From assembly GCA_003290165.1 (NCBI GenBank), contig QNQO01006267.1:62001-126000 (forward strand): a stretch of 64,000 nucleotides of DNA, in the 5' to 3' direction. The stretch is from Berberis thunbergii (lineage: Eukaryota; Streptophyta; Magnoliopsida; Ranunculales; Berberidaceae). Below, piece by piece: positions 22,401-34,640 of this stretch. Position numbers and translations under genes: made by a program. Positions within the stretch are counted from its first letter, which is position 1, and every line of letters begins with the position of its first letter. The notes beneath the pieces were generated by a model. It saw only the letters and a program-made list of their open reading frames with translations. It had not been told where the DNA came from and did no database searches.

Positions 22401-25400
22401 AATCAAACAAACAGGATCTTCTCCTATCAACGCTTGAGCTCAAGAACCTCACACCTTTACTAATCACTTTTTTTTCAACAAGAAATAGCTATCTAATTTG
22501 TAGCAACAAACTGTTCGCCACAGGAATGATCAACTGAAGTGAACCAGTTGTGCCATACAGCACCCAGAAAAGAAAAAAAAATCTGGACCACTCAGTCAAT
22601 CCAAGAATTCATTTATATTTTAAAATAAAGACCAAAAGCTTCCTTTTTTTCAATTTCTGCCAAGACACAACATATCGACCATAGTACTTCAGCACCTTCA
22701 AAACTCCAGCCACCCCCTCTACAACAAACAACTCGTTTCTGCCAGACAACACCCAACTCAGGTCATACCAGCTCTGAACTATCTCTTTCCCATCTTCACC
22801 ACTCACTCTCGCATGTGCTAAATTAGTCAAAGACAAATCAGGAGTTTCGCCCGGGGGGTTGTGAAGGTGAACTGAATTGGTGGCAGTAACAAAAAGTCAT
22901 GGGCCTCATGGCAACAGAACTAATGATGACTGATAAAGTTGTGTGGAATGGGATGGCAAGGTACAACCAGGCAAGGGCTGCAGTGAGAGTCAACTGTTAC
23001 GATGTGGAGATAGTGGTAGGGGAAAGGGAGTTGGATAGAAAGAGGGGAGGGGACTAGGTCAAGGGTAGATGGCCAGGCGAAAGAATAGGTGTCTTGAGGA
23101 CAGACAGAATGCGTGAAGTGAGAGAAAGTAAGAGTGGGTTAGGCTTCCACAAAACATCGAACAGAAAACCGCATTGAGAACCTACAAAGCTTCATATAAG
23201 AAGAAAAATACTAAGATAAAAATAAAACAAACAATTCAATACTTACAAAAGATAAAAGGACTTAGTAGTGACTTCAACCATGAACAAAAACACCAATAAT
23301 TTTACTTTCGCAAATAGTATCCATAGAAAAGTACGATGATCAGTACAACATTGGTCTTAGCATCTTAATTATCCCAATTCACCCATAGTAAAACTCCAAT
23401 CGATAGTCGCTAAACAAACATCTTAGTAACAAGCAACCTAAGAAACAAGATGTAGAGGTTACATAAAAAAATGGATAGAACAAAAAATACCTCAAGGAAG
23501 CGATTCCAGTGCTGGCAGTTGTGTAGATCAAGTTGAACCATGTCTTTAACATGTCTGTGGTGATGAAATCAATTCATTACTAAATTTGTTACAATTGTTT
23601 CACTACTTTAATTTTAACACCTTATAGCAGCACTCACCTTAGGGCAGTATGAACCAAGGAGGAATCATCAATTGAAGGATCCCCACCATCAACACCATCC
23701 CAGCGACCTCCAATTGCCATGAAAGAACGGTTTTTTCGAAGAAAAGCAAACCTAAGAATGTTATTGATATGTGGTATGCGTTCGTCAAAGTTTTTATCAG
23801 ATGACAAGTCATCAAAAGCATCATTGCTGATTCCACTCATTAGAATCACCTGAGATAGAGGAAATGTAAGCAAATGCAAATGAGAACTGCAAATCTAAAA
23901 GTTGGTTCAAATTCTCATGGTAACTAAACTTTGATATTTCATTCATTTGATTCAAGAATTTAAGAAATAAAAAACAGATAATGTAAACCTAGATGGATAA
24001 AAAAAACCTTACAAGACAAACTTGATCCACAATAATTGAATTATATATTCGACACTATATCGCACATTTTGTACAATAACACGCATATAAATCTCCAAGT
24101 TCAACAAGCCAATAAAATGGGGTAGCCCAGAAATGCCTTAGGCGCGAAATGTTTAGGGAACTTTGTTTTAGCATAATCAGGGCGCGAAAGCATTGTTGTG
24201 CCTTAGGCGCAAGGCGGAGCGCGCGCCTAACGGACTTTAGGCATGCAAAGAAAATAATAAATACATTTACTCATCAAAGTTAATGTCTAGCATGCAAATT
24301 CATATAAGAAATTTTTTTTAAAAAAAACTAGCGTTATAAACCACAAAACTTACACCCAAGATTCCAAACTTAAATGTCAAATAGTCAATAAAATAAAAAT
24401 AAAAATTATAATAATAATAATAAATAGAGTTTTTTTTATATTCCATACTCCATAGATAACAATTCCATAATCTTTGGATTTCAAAGTCAGTCCATAGCTA
24501 AGTTATTCCAGACACTATGACTAGGTGTATGAATCGTAAAAACCTATGTAACAACACTTTATTTTAAAAAAAAAAAGTATTGACACCTATCCGTCGGATA
24601 CTCATGTCGAGAACCACAAATACTACCCTCAAACAATTCATGCTTAAATCATAAGGTTTTTCACATATCTTTGAAATTTTCAGTTATATACTAATGTTAG
24701 ATACATATTATGGCAAGTTAGTAACACATAAAGTACAATAGTTATCTACAAGTGAATGAATATGACTAATAGTTCAAAACTTATTACTAAAATGTGTAAG
24801 TTTGTCCCCTAGCATATCTCGTAGTGTTTTTTCTTTGCCAATGAGTCCGACACTTCGTATCTGTGTCAGATACCACCAGTATCTGTGTGGTCATTACATA
24901 GGTAAAAACAGTGAAAATTCACAATTTCAAACAGTGCTAAGTAGTACCTCAAATAGTATCCAAACAATACTCAAAAAGTGACATGCACCTTTTATGCAAA
25001 AAGCATGTCTTGGCCCTGCGCCTAAATAAAAATAAAATAGCACCTCTTGAACACAAGTCCACCAGGACTGTAATGGGGCGTACCTTTGTGCTTTGCGCAA
25101 TAGCGCATTTAACTACAATGACTAGTTTAAATTCTGGGAAGTTCCATGTAGAACAAAATGTAGGGAAACAAAAGAACCAAAATTGAGGTAAATATCATTG
25201 CAAAAGAAAACTATTTAAGAGCATACGAACAATAAATAATACAAACAATAAATAGATAAAGCATCAAACAAATTATAGTTGTAAATTCAATATATTGATG
25301 TCCAAAAGAATTTGTTGCAAATTATAAGATGGTGCATTAAGGAATGAAAAATCAACAAATAAAATCTATTAAATCCGGGCGATGAAAGAATAAAGGTATC

Positions 25401-28400
25401 CTAGTTTTTGTGATTTTAGAACATGATTCATGTACATGCATACATACTTTACTAGTAAAAGCCCCTTCAAGTCAGACAAAATCTTTTCATAGAATGCTAA
25501 GTTCCATTCCCAAAGTTGCCCCTACATGTGCTACCTCACCAAACTAGTATGTAAATATAGACAGGCTTCAGCTCTCCATGACTGGCACTAAACCATAATG
25601 CTGATAACACAATAAGTTAGCCTGCTCTAGGCATATCAGAGGAAGCATCACAGAAGTTATGTATTAGGTACATAAAGTTGAACAGTAATTAACTTCAGAG
25701 TTCCATGTCCACACCTTTGCATTCCATACAATATTTCCATTTCTAGATTGCTCCGATTCCTCAGCCAAACGCTCAGTCGATGCCTCCGTATGCTCAGCTT
25801 TGCTCTCTATTTCTACAAGGTCGTGCTCAAAGCTGATGCACCCAACAATTTAAAAAATGAAAAAAAAAAAAAAAAAAAAAGAGTTAAAAATATGCATAAA
25901 CCCAAGCCCTGTTAAACATTACGCAACATAAAAATTAAAGGACTTATAAGAGAAAATCATAGTCAAGGTAAAGAAGACAAGAAGATCACACAAGGCCTAG
26001 TAAGGATTTGCAAAAGCAAGTACCTGACCGGAGTGTGGAGAGAAAGATTCAAGTTGTGTTTTGGCCAGTTCAAAACAACCTAAAGAAATAAGCATAATCA
26101 ATTCTCAGCATAAGAACGTTATACACTGCTAGCAGTGGGAAATAAATGAACAAATTAAAGGCCATACCTTAGAGAATTCAGGCGAAATTGATAACTTGGG
26201 ATATCGCTTACTTATAGAAAGATAATCCCTTTCGACTTCAACCAAACAAGATGGGTAAACCTGCAACCATACTGCCACTATTACAAAACCACATACTCAT
26301 AATACAAAAAACTAAAAAATTTAAGAAAAATCCAGGAACAACATTAAATTCACATGGAATATATATCATATATCAGCATTACATGAATGAAGAAAACAAA
26401 GTCACGAATGGCCCCCAGTCCAACATCCGAGTGTTTCATCATTATTTTTCTGGCAAAAAGTTTCCTCAATAGCAATGCCAAAGAAAAAGCATAAACATTC
26501 TAACAACTATGCTGCTTATTGCAGGCTGATAGAAGATATTCTTCCATTATTAAATATAAGTTCTGAAGTAGACGAACAACATCCTCGTGACTTGCATCAC
26601 GAAATTGATAAAGCTCTAGTGCAGTATATGCAAATACAGCAGTCATCAAATATCCTCGACATGGCTCAATAAGGAGAAAAGAGGATATATTGTCATAAGA
26701 AGGGACCAGTGAACTCATGGTTGAGGGATGAGAAAGAAAAGGATACAAATCGAGAAAAGGAGGCTCCAAATCCAAGGTCACATGGTTCAAAACAAAATCT
26801 AATATCAATGAACACCAACACTCTTATATGGTTTTACCTTGCAAATATACTCTCTCCTTTTTTCTCTAACAGGTGAATGGCGCCTTCAGCACAACAGAGC
26901 ACAGAGTTAGTTTAAGAAGGCAGCAATACGCATGAACCAGCAACTTATTTCAGAACTATAGCAGGACGCAAAACATTAAAGATCAAGTTCCACCTATGCA
27001 AAGATTCATGACGTGGTGAGTTTCGTCTTGAAGATCTTTCCTCCCTTGTCGAGGACACCTGTCGATCTTTAGTAACTCTTGGCGGACTTCGTTCGCGCCT
27101 AGTTTCCAGCACACGTTTGCGTTCTCGCTCTCTCTCCTTGTTCCTACGGTCGAGAAGACGTTCTCTTTCACGTGCTTTTTCTCGTTCTCTCTCACGCTCC
27201 TTTTCCCTTTCTCGTTCCTTTTCCCTCTCGCGCAAATGCTCCCTACGACGCTCTTCTTCCCTTACGTCAAGTTCTCGCCGATAACCACCCCTATCATCTT
27301 TCCGTTCGTCAATCCTGGATCCCACAACACTTGAATGCCCACCACGAGACAATAGGCTACCCGGATAGTCAGTATCAAGCGATGTGCCACGAAGTCCTTT
27401 CCCAGCAGCAGCATAATCACGGCCCGGAGGAAGGCTCACCCCATAACCTGCACTAGAAGAACCTTGTGCATATATGAGATCATCAACATTTCTTAGAGGT
27501 GCTGCTCCTAAAATCGACCCCTGATGTTGTGCACCATAGGAAGGACCAGTAAGCATCGACAGATTACGAGGATCAGCATCCACTCTTCCACCATACGAAG
27601 CGAGATCTTGAGTTGCATGACGAATAGCAGCACCCCTTGCAGCAAGATAATCAGCTTGTCTGCCAGAAATGTGAATGCTTCTCAGTGCAATAAGAAATAC
27701 AAGGTTTTCTGACTTAACTATTCATATGTCCACCTCTATTACCATTGTGAATGAAAGGTTTATTATATCACATATTAAAATTGAATACAAGCGATAATCT
27801 TGCAGAATGGAATCAGTCACAAAGACATTCTGTATCACATATTGTATCTCACAGCAAACCCACAAAAGTATCTGAACATGAGAAAAGAAATACCTAGCAC
27901 CCCCTTCCAGTGAAGTAGTTTGCAGTGATTGAGACTTCAGCATCTGTTGCTGTCGAAGCAGTGAAGCCTGTAAAATTTGACAGCTGTTAACTCTAACAAA
28001 GCACATACCTTTAGACCTACAAAGAATAAGCATGTGCTCGTAAATGTGAAACTTGATAAGATACCTGCTCAAGGTGATCGTACAATTCAGGCTATTGCAA
28101 AGGCCAAAAGAAATAGAAGTTGGTCAGGTTAAACTAAAAAAAGAAACAGAAAGAAACAACAATAAAGAAGAAATATCGCAAAATCGAGAAGAAAGAAAAC
28201 AATTATAAAAATCATAGATATGAACTATACCTGATGTTGATGACTTAGACCAACAGATTCAGCATAACGTCTTGCAGCTTCACTTTGCAAATCCCTCCCG
28301 GCATAAGCACTTTGATGCTCACTATAGTTCCTTCTCTCTACGGAAGAATGATGAGGAACTTCTCCTGAGAACTGATCACCTATTTTACCATATCCAAGGC

Positions 28401-30804
28401 TTGATAAGGAAGCATACTCACCAGATCCAAACTTTGGGGACTCGGCCATTGCCGAGGCATACCCAGCGCGACCTTGCAGGGATGAGGATACTGCCACTTT
28501 GCCACTCATAGATCCAACCTGTAATGGGATGTTGCATTGATGACTGAGACTACTATACAAATTATGGTATAAGCACCAGTAACATTTCTTGCATTCTAAA
28601 TGTATAAATAAGTTAAAGTAATCAGAACTAACAAACATCTTATTTGCTTGATGTTAAGGTTATAACTTACAACTACCAAAAAGACAAGAAGTAATATTTG
28701 CCTAAGAAATAGCTTATGACCTAGACATCAGAGTTACAAGAAGTACCAATTACAATAAAAGTTGAAGCAATGATGAATGAATTCTTTTTTAAAATTCAAT
28801 ATTATCAACAACCAAGAATAAATTGCTGCAGAGAAAAGGCGACTGAGAAAATGCCGGGCACAGAATTTCTCCTTATTGGATTTCCAGTGGAAGAAAGCCC
28901 GAATCCTCGGTTATGTGGAACAACGTTCCTCTTTCTCCCTTCCCTAAGCTTCTCTTTGATGGGCAATTTTACTTCTGAAACGTATAGTTGAAATATATTT
29001 TTTATTTGTTTATGTTTCCATTTTTTTTTTTCTGTTCTTGCTGATTAATGTTTGTTTCTCTCCTTGAGCCTCTCGCTCATCCTTGTATCATTTTTTTCTG
29101 GCTTTAACAAGTGGCTGGCTTATAAAATAAATAAATATTAAGGTCACAGAACATGCGAGTCCCAACTTACATACAAGGAATCAAAATAACTTCCTTTTTC
29201 AGCAACGATTAGGTGGCTCTAAATGGGTCATCCAAGCATTGTCCATTCAATGGGCTGAAAAAATCGCACAAGCAGACAGCTTCAAGAGAAGCTGCCTCCT
29301 TTGAGGATATATGAGAACGCCATTTCCAATTCATAAATGGAGGCGTAATTCAAGTAGACTATCCAAACTACTACAAAAGAAAATTAGGACAAAAAGATAT
29401 GCTAAATCACTTCAACCCTTAACAATTTAAGAAAGTGGTGGAAGGAACTTCAATTCTCAATCACACCAATAATTATTAACATTATAACACTTATCAAGAA
29501 GGAAGATATTCCAACCAAATGTTTTTGTACAGAAACACACCCAAGAAGGGACACTTTTGTCCAAACCAACTTATTCGGGGCATTAATAAAGATATCCGAC
29601 GGGTGATATTCAATCGAACCATAAAATGAACAACCAAGTAAAAGTACCAAGTTTTCCAAGCCAAACTTCTCGAAGCAAAGAACCTAAGAAATCGAGTTTT
29701 AAGTGTCTTGCCTTCGATCCATACATCATAACACACCCACTTGACAAAACAAGACATTGTGCTAAATAAATGATTATCAAGAAGCTTAGGTAATGACTAT
29801 ACCCGTATAAAAAAGAGATTTGTTAATCACTATAAAAAAAATTTAATTACATGAAATGAGTTGCAATCTCGTAATTTTAGGAGTGTCAGTTCGAGGAAAG
29901 AAATATCACCGTTGACAGTGCAGGGGGTCTCATTGTTTTGCAGGAGATAAATGATAACAATGATTGGATCATTCCAATCAGACAAAATATTTGAGGACTT
30001 TGTACGACACTTGGATTGTATGACACTTGAAGGCAAGTTGAGGACACAACAAAATAGAACGATTTGTACCATTCTGGATGGTAAAGAAGTTTTTTCTTAT
30101 TATTATTATTGTTTTGTGTGTGTGTGGGTGGGTGGGGGGTTAACATCTAGTAAATGCTTAATGAGTGATCTTTAGGATCAGTAAAGTAAATGCTTTAGAC
30201 TTTAGTTGCAAATAGGGAAAAGAAAGTAATTTTAAATTAAATAAAGTAGGGGTCCAGTGTGAGAGAGAATCCTCACCATGAACAATATGAGAACTTTTTT
30301 TATAAATAAAAATGTATTAAAAATAAACATTTTAAATAATATATGAATGACAAATGAATTCAGAGTGGTATAAACTTTTGACTACTTTCTCAATGAGAAA
30401 AAATTTACAGGATTCCCATGAACCAGTTCAAGTGAAGTTCAAATAGCTAGCAGAATTTGAGGTCTCTGACCTGTTGAACGGTAGTCAAAGCGGATGAGCC
30501 ATATACATCCCCATATTGCCCTCCATACTGAGACGATGTTGCCACTCTGAATCCACCAATTTCCGGATCTTGAGCACTACCAAGCATGGATGAGTGGGAA
30601 GTCCCAGACTACAAAGACACAATAGGAAGTAAAAATGAAATATCAATGAATTTTACTCAAATTACTTGGCTTTGCCACAAAAAAGGCTCTAAAAAGTGAT
30701 TTACAAAGAAACCAATTATAGTCAAAGCGCATGCTTACATTTTGCCCATACGTCTGTTGTGCCCCATACAATTGCCCGTAGGGATTACTCCCCCGTGAAT
30801 ACAT
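16406..30804 (-). CDS. RSA1: RSA1/EMB1579-like nuclear regulator (CCAR1/DBC1 family), frameshifted as assembled
   Basis: A plant CCAR1/DBC1-family protein. In Arabidopsis this gene (RSA1, EMB1579) encodes a nuclear, Ca2+-linked regulator of salt-stress transcription and pre-mRNA splicing that forms condensates. The ATG at 30804 starts MYSRGSNPYG. The N-terminus is Tyr/Gly/Gln-rich. An Arg/Glu-repeat and RS stretch covers residues ~330-413. A conserved block begins RHSPVREKRREYICK (~421-435). The DBC1 domain runs from VILMSGISND (525) through AIGGRWDGVDGGD to ~650. A Lys-rich disordered region covers ~686-1032. The C-terminus has ELSLFAEAIYEML and a degenerate EF-hand. The model totals 4001 nt, one short of a complete frame (~1333 residues, close to the family length). 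The missing base lies in exon 15; as written the protein stops after 931 residues. Confidence 0.93.
16572..16965 (-). other. Degenerate EF-hand spanning exons 20-21 of the RSA1-like gene
   Basis: AFRFFDRNRVGYIK joins VEDLRLIIHNLG across the splice. The 12-residue loop has Asp at 1, Asn at 3, Gly at 6 and Ile at 8, but Val at 5 and Asp rather than Glu at 12. Arabidopsis RSA1 was reported to bind calcium, so this loop is the likely site. Whether it still binds Ca2+ here is unknown. Confidence 0.7.
17850..18087. repeat. 119-bp tandem duplication in intron 18 of the RSA1-like gene
   Basis: Copies at 17850-17968 and 17969-18087 both begin TCATGTGATCATTAG and differ at only about five or six positions. 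A recent local duplication; no coding content. Confidence 0.85.
19817..19821 (-). other. One-base frameshift in a T5 (A5 on the coding strand) run
   Basis: The coding strand reads …VTNEK and then slips into a frame that ends in TGA at 19769-19771. One base further the reading is ITDTGNKTASNKDSK, which continues as the Lys/Asp-rich region to the exon end. Exon 15 is 1039 nt; its flanking phases (2 nt to complete the split codon, phase 0 at the end) require 1040. A homopolymer length error or a true allele fits. A 39-nt GT…AG stretch at the site cannot be the fix: it is a multiple of three and too short for a plant intron. Confidence 0.85.
20702..23849 (-). other. DBC1 (inactive Nudix-like) domain exons of the RSA1-like gene
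   Basis: Exons 11-13 (23849-23638, 23554-23491, 20878-20702) encode residues ~525-675. Landmarks in order are VILMSGISND, IPHINNILRFAF, AIGGRWDGVDGGDPS, VQLDLHNCQHWNRFLE and REITVLFIPDVSQCLPS. In the animal homologues this fold is a catalytically inactive Nudix-like domain proposed to bind nucleotide metabolites. A 2.6-kb intron splits it. Confidence 0.85.
20879..23490 (-). other. Large intron 12 of the RSA1-like gene
   Basis: ~2.6 kb inside the DBC1-coding part. The block at 22320-22460 repeats a CTTGAGCTCMAKAACCTC-like word. G-rich purine stretches lie near 22900-23150. No gene recognised on either strand. The region is a candidate for an unidentified insertion because of its size. Confidence 0.5.
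24125..25115. mobile_element. Possible non-autonomous DNA element in intron 10
   Basis: GC-rich words stand out in AT-rich intron sequence. CCTTAGGCGCAAGGCG at 24201 and GGCCCTGCGCCTAA at 25012 are inverted relative to each other. Further GCGC words lie at 24135-24230 and 25094-25108. The layout resembles degraded plant elements with GGCGC-rich ends, but I could not define termini or a target duplication. Confidence 0.35.
26994..27659 (-). other. RSA1-like exon 6: Arg/Glu-repeat and RS-rich region
   Basis: A 666-nt exon encoding ~222 residues. The first half is Gly/Ser/Ala-rich. The second half is a mixed-charge REKEREREK run (~residues 330-387) followed by RSPP, SSRRNSPRH and similar SR motifs. 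Mixed-charge Arg/Glu tracts are known from splicing-condensate proteins, which fits the reported EMB1579 role. Low-complexity ORFs on the plus strand here are shadows. Confidence 0.85.
28519..30470 (-). other. Large intron 2 of the RSA1-like gene
   Basis: ~1.95 kb without exon signal on the minus strand. It contains a GT/GGGT-rich stretch near 30112-30140 and several AT-rich segments. I see no recognisable element or gene on either strand. Confidence 0.6.
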
Positions 30805-31600
30805 TTCCTTCTCCAAACTAAAATATAAACCTTCATAAAATTGCAAATACGTTGGACAAAGCGATGAAATATGTAGTAGAACCAATTAAATTTTTTCTCA
30901 ATCATACACAACAGCTTGAGAGACGTCTAACATTCAAACAATCTGCGCGGAATGCACAACCTTACTTAAAGAGTAGAGCTCCTAATAGTAGCAAAATGCA
31001 TTAAATCTCAAAAAAAGGCCCTTTAATATCAAAGAATATTCCACCCCAATTGTTCTGGTTCTTCGTACAAGAGTAAAACCCACTAAGTTCTAGTTTTTTT
31101 TTTTTTTTTTTTTTGGAAAGCTAGCTGAAGTTTTAGAGGATCCCACAACCTATCAAGGAGGTGCGACCTGCATGTCAACACCAAAAGAAAGTAGCCATGC
31201 CGCCGGGGTCTCGAACTTAGGACGTAGGGGATAAACCCACACAGCCCTAACACCCCGTAGCTAACAAGTCATCAAATAATGTGAATTTGTTCCATTGGCA
31301 ACAAAACCAAACTTTTTGAACATAAAAACGACACACAAAAGACAAGAAACGATTGAAATTGTAGCGGTGATAGAGAAAGAGAAGTTTAGCTGATTCAGTG
31401 ACCTAAAACGAAAGGTGAATTCGTCTTAGAGACAAAACAGAGATAAAGATTATTACCACTATCGACAATGGATCCGATAATAAGAGATTAGGGTCTCGGT
31501 CGTGCTGTTGAAGATAACACTCTCTCCCTCTCCCTCTCCCTCCCTCTCTCTCTCTCTCTCTCTCTCTGACTTGAACACAATACAAAACGAAAACCCTAGA
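30805..31600 (-). other. 5' UTR and 5' UTR intron of the RSA1-like gene
   Basis: Upstream of the ATG only 13 nt precede an acceptor (…TATTTTAG, exon edge 30817). A fitting donor, GTAATAATC, lies at 31456, so a non-coding first exon of about 31457-31600 is predicted with a 639-nt intron. The leader carries a 49-bp CT/GA microsatellite (31520-31568 on the plus strand) and a telo-box, AAACCCTAG (31591-31599). The TTG-initiated GA-encoded peptide in the leader is not a convincing uORF. Confidence 0.65.
31094..31265 (-). mobile_element. Possible tRNA-derived SINE in the 5' UTR intron
   Basis: On the minus strand a pol III B-box-like GTTCGAGACCCC (near 31200) follows a TAGCTACGGGGTGTTAGGG region by about 35 nt. 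The segment ends in an uninterrupted A21 tail (T21 at 31094-31114 on the plus strand). Length (~170 bp), internal boxes and 3' A-tail fit a plant SINE in the same orientation as the host gene. I could not find a clear target duplication. Confidence 0.4.
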
Positions 31601-31624
31601 TGAAGAAGATGAGGGAAGACTTGG

Positions 31625-31634
31625 TTTTATTTAT
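31625..31634 (-). promoter_or_regulatory. TATA-like box of the RSA1-like gene
   Basis: The minus strand reads ATAAATAAAA about 25-35 bp before the inferred start near 31600, next to the telo-box. Telo-boxes and GA/CT tracts are common around start sites of broadly expressed plant genes. Confidence 0.45.
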
Positions 31635-31639
31635 GCTGG

Positions 31640-34600
31640 GTGAACTCGGCTACCAAGGACGACTCATATCCATAAAACGCCCGAGTCAACTCGGATCGAA
31701 TTTCGAATTTTTTTTTTTTTTTTTTTTCCATTTGAATTTTGGGTCCTTCAATGTGGTTCGCGCATTCTGGAATTGGAGCTGAGAACGAACAGGCTATTAC
31801 TATGGGTAAGGTTAGTGTATCACGATTAATGGACAATAAGTTATTTGCTTGGCATGTGTCTAGCATTGCTGAAATTACTAGGGGTGGACGCGCTTTACGT
31901 GTGCGGATATTCAATATTTTTTTTTTAATTTTAAGGACATATGTATAGTTTATAAATAATTGGAGGGCTTCAAATAAATTATGTTAAGAACTTAAGTACA
32001 ATTAATGAATATTAAGAGGGACTGAGTTTGATTATTAATAATATGAATTTGGGAGGACAAAAGTATAAAAAATTGTAAGTATTTTTTTGTTTAAAAAAAC
32101 AAATACCCTTTGTCATTTTAATACATTTTGATTTTTCTTTGCAAATATTATAAAGTTGGGAGAGCATTGTCGAACCCAAAACTTAGGTTAAAGAGAAATG
32201 TGTAATAGTATTTTTAATTAAAAAACACAAATACCCCTGACAATATTCATTTGTATGTTGGTTTCATTTGTAATTAGTAAGAATAGTGGAAGGCATTTTG
32301 GAAAGTTTAAAATGTTGAGTTGAAGATACACATAGTTATTGTTCCTAAGGAGAGCATGCATTATAGAGGTAGAGATATTCGATTTATTTTGTATAATCGT
32401 GAGTCAAGCGTGTTTAGTCTGTGTCCTTATTACGCTTTAGGTGATGAAGTAGTTCATATCTACTAATTCTCCCTTCAAAGAGTTTCATTAGTTTATTTTT
32501 CGAGGTCTCAATCTTTTATCCACAACCTATTTACTTATCCACCAGTGGGATGTATATATTACGCAAGATTTTGTGGCCAATTTTTCTTATTGCGGAACCC
32601 GTTGGCTTGGCAAGTTAGCAACGCATGGTTGAGTGCATCAATTTCGACATTCATCTATCATACCCTTTGACTCATTTTGAGAGAGGGTATTGACACTATT
32701 TCTAAGATAGGTTTGTAGAGGCCCTAAAGTTGTGTTGATGAGAAAAGACGAGTCACCTCGTTCAACTCAACAAGGGTTCACATTTTTCTTGATGACTCCT
32801 ACTTATTGTTCATTGAACGATGAAAGTCGTAACAAAAACATTAGATTATTGTTATCAGTATGTTAAACCATTTGGAGAATTTGGCATAGGTTTTATAATA
32901 ATTTTATCCTCTGGCACTCAAATATATGTCAAGTTTATCTACTTTTATAATTGAAACTGAGATTTACTATAGCAGGAAATGTGTCAATATTTCGGAATTT
33001 CGAACATGCCCTCAATTATTGCTCAAACAAATGAAGGATACCACAAAATGTTATAAGAGGTATTTTTGTAAAGTTAACATTCAACCTTTAGTTTTACCAC
33101 GTGTCATTTGAAATAGGTGTAATGAAAATCAGGACAAATAGAAAATTTTGTCCTGATTTTGAATTGAAATTTATTATTTCCTCCCCAACACTGTTTCTAT
33201 AATTACATATTTATCATCCTTTAATTGTCATAATAACACGTGTCTAGGGGTAGATTGATTCAATTCAAAAATCAAAGTGATTCAATACATGAAGTGCGAC
33301 CTTACCAAAATTGTTGATGACTCCCACCACATACTTTTAAAACTCCATAATCAAGTACTTGGTTAGAAACTCTACATTAATTATGATTCGTTTAAATTTT
33401 TACAAGATCATATTTTACTCAGAATTTCATAAACTCGTATTTAGTTAGAAACAATATACATTATGTTCTACAGTCTTTAAAACACCATATCTTATTCTCA
33501 AGAATTGTTTTTTTTTAAACCATAGTTCTCAAGTCAAATACCAAATTTTAATTTGTTTTCCTTTGGAAAATGATATTTTCCATGAAAATGTTAATTGTTG
33601 CTTGTTGAGATATTGGCCTAGAATGAAGTTAATTTTGATTTCTTGCTAATGTTTCTTACAATGTAAGAGGTTATGCGAAATTTACATTACGTGTGAATAT
33701 TGCTAAAATTTTAGACAAAATATCATAGACTTGGTAGAGAGTGAAGCCAGATAGATGCATAAATTGTTAATTTGAATTGCAAAGATAGATTGGTCAGTGA
33801 TCGAACTAAAATTTGGTAGGATTAGTTGATGTAATTTTCAAGGAAAAGTTTATGGTGGGATCTTGTATTACTCCAATAAATTTGATCGGTGTTGAGCAAT
33901 GCCAAAGGCACGACCCAATGATTTCATATGTTTTTTCACTAAGTACAGGTGATAGTAGAGTTGATTCAGGTGGGAGAAAGATTCATAAGAGGAAATTGAT
34001 CCTAGACCAATTACTATTGGTGTTGCTTCTCATATATTTGGGAATCAGGTATGATGGTTTCAAGTTCTATTAGTTTATAGTAAAAAAAAATTTATGTTCT
34101 TGGTTTTGAAATCCTACTATTTGGTAATGTAATAATAGATCAATCATATGTCACATGGATGCATTATGATTGGGTTCATGTTTGCTTTTCGACCGATCGA
34201 AACAATTCTATTTGGGGTTAGGGGTAGTTCCCTTAACCACCCAACTGAGTTTCATTCAATAGTCAAGTAAAGGAACATATCTTATCTTGAAATAGTTATG
34301 AAACTGGCATTACACTTTGAGTTGAAAAAGTGAAAAAAAAAAATGTATGAGCAATTTTATAGGGCATTTTAATAGGAAACTACTGTGTCTTTCCATGGTT
34401 AGGTAAATTTGATTTCAACCCTTCATTAGTAGCAAAACTCGGGCTAAAAATGAGCTTCTGTTAAGTGCTTGTCCAGGTTGTTTGTAATTCATCTTGTTTG
34501 TGCATCATTTAGGTTATGTTTATGGTTTTTTTTTTTTTTTTAATTTAGACTATCCTCATATAGATGCTAGGTTTGCATTAATAATAATAATAATTAAAAA

Positions 34601-34640
34601 AATATCTTGAACCTTTTTAAGGACTGTTAACTTTGAAACT
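31640..34640. other. Intergenic DNA between the host gene and the Athila-like element
   Basis: AT-rich and non-coding as far as I can see. It contains a T20+ run near 31710-31728 and a perfect 14-bp hairpin at 33125-33160. Short ORFs at 32926 and 33813 have no recognisable family features. Confidence 0.55.
33125..33160. repeat. Perfect 14-bp hairpin
   Basis: AAAATCAGGACAAA (33125-33138) and TTTGTCCTGATTTT (33147-33160) are exact inverted copies around an 8-nt loop. CACGTGT words lie on either side near 33100 and 33237, so it may be the centre of a small foldback element. Confidence 0.6.

Larger units (their letters stand above)
16406..30804 (-). other. Exon map of the RSA1-like gene
   Basis: Coding exons in transcript order: 30804-30739, 30608-30471, 28518-28231, 28091-28065, 27967-27894, 27659-26994, 26883-26838, 26260-26168, 26079-26024, 25832-25715, 23849-23638, 23554-23491, 20878-20702, 20615-20585, 20508-19470, 19388-19314, 19152-19078, 18936-18577, 17307-17098, 16965-16924, 16634-16572, 16486-16406 (TGA). 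Each boundary was placed by eye on a GT donor and AG acceptor and checked for phase. The shortest exons are 27, 31 and 42 nt. The longest introns are ~2.6 kb (20879-23490), ~1.95 kb (28519-30470) and ~1.87 kb (23850-25714). Confidence 0.88.

Noticed and set aside
26475..27456. Plus-strand ORFs opposite exons 6-7
   Set aside because: The minus strand has phased exons with GT-AG boundaries and family motifs; the plus frames have neither.
31170..31230. Possible tRNA gene from the B-box-like sequence
   Set aside because: No acceptor or anticodon stems can be built; the A-tail points to a SINE instead.
31403..31585. Upstream ORF in the RSA1-like leader encoding a Glu/Arg run
   Set aside because: It begins at TTG, not ATG, and comes from the GA repeat.
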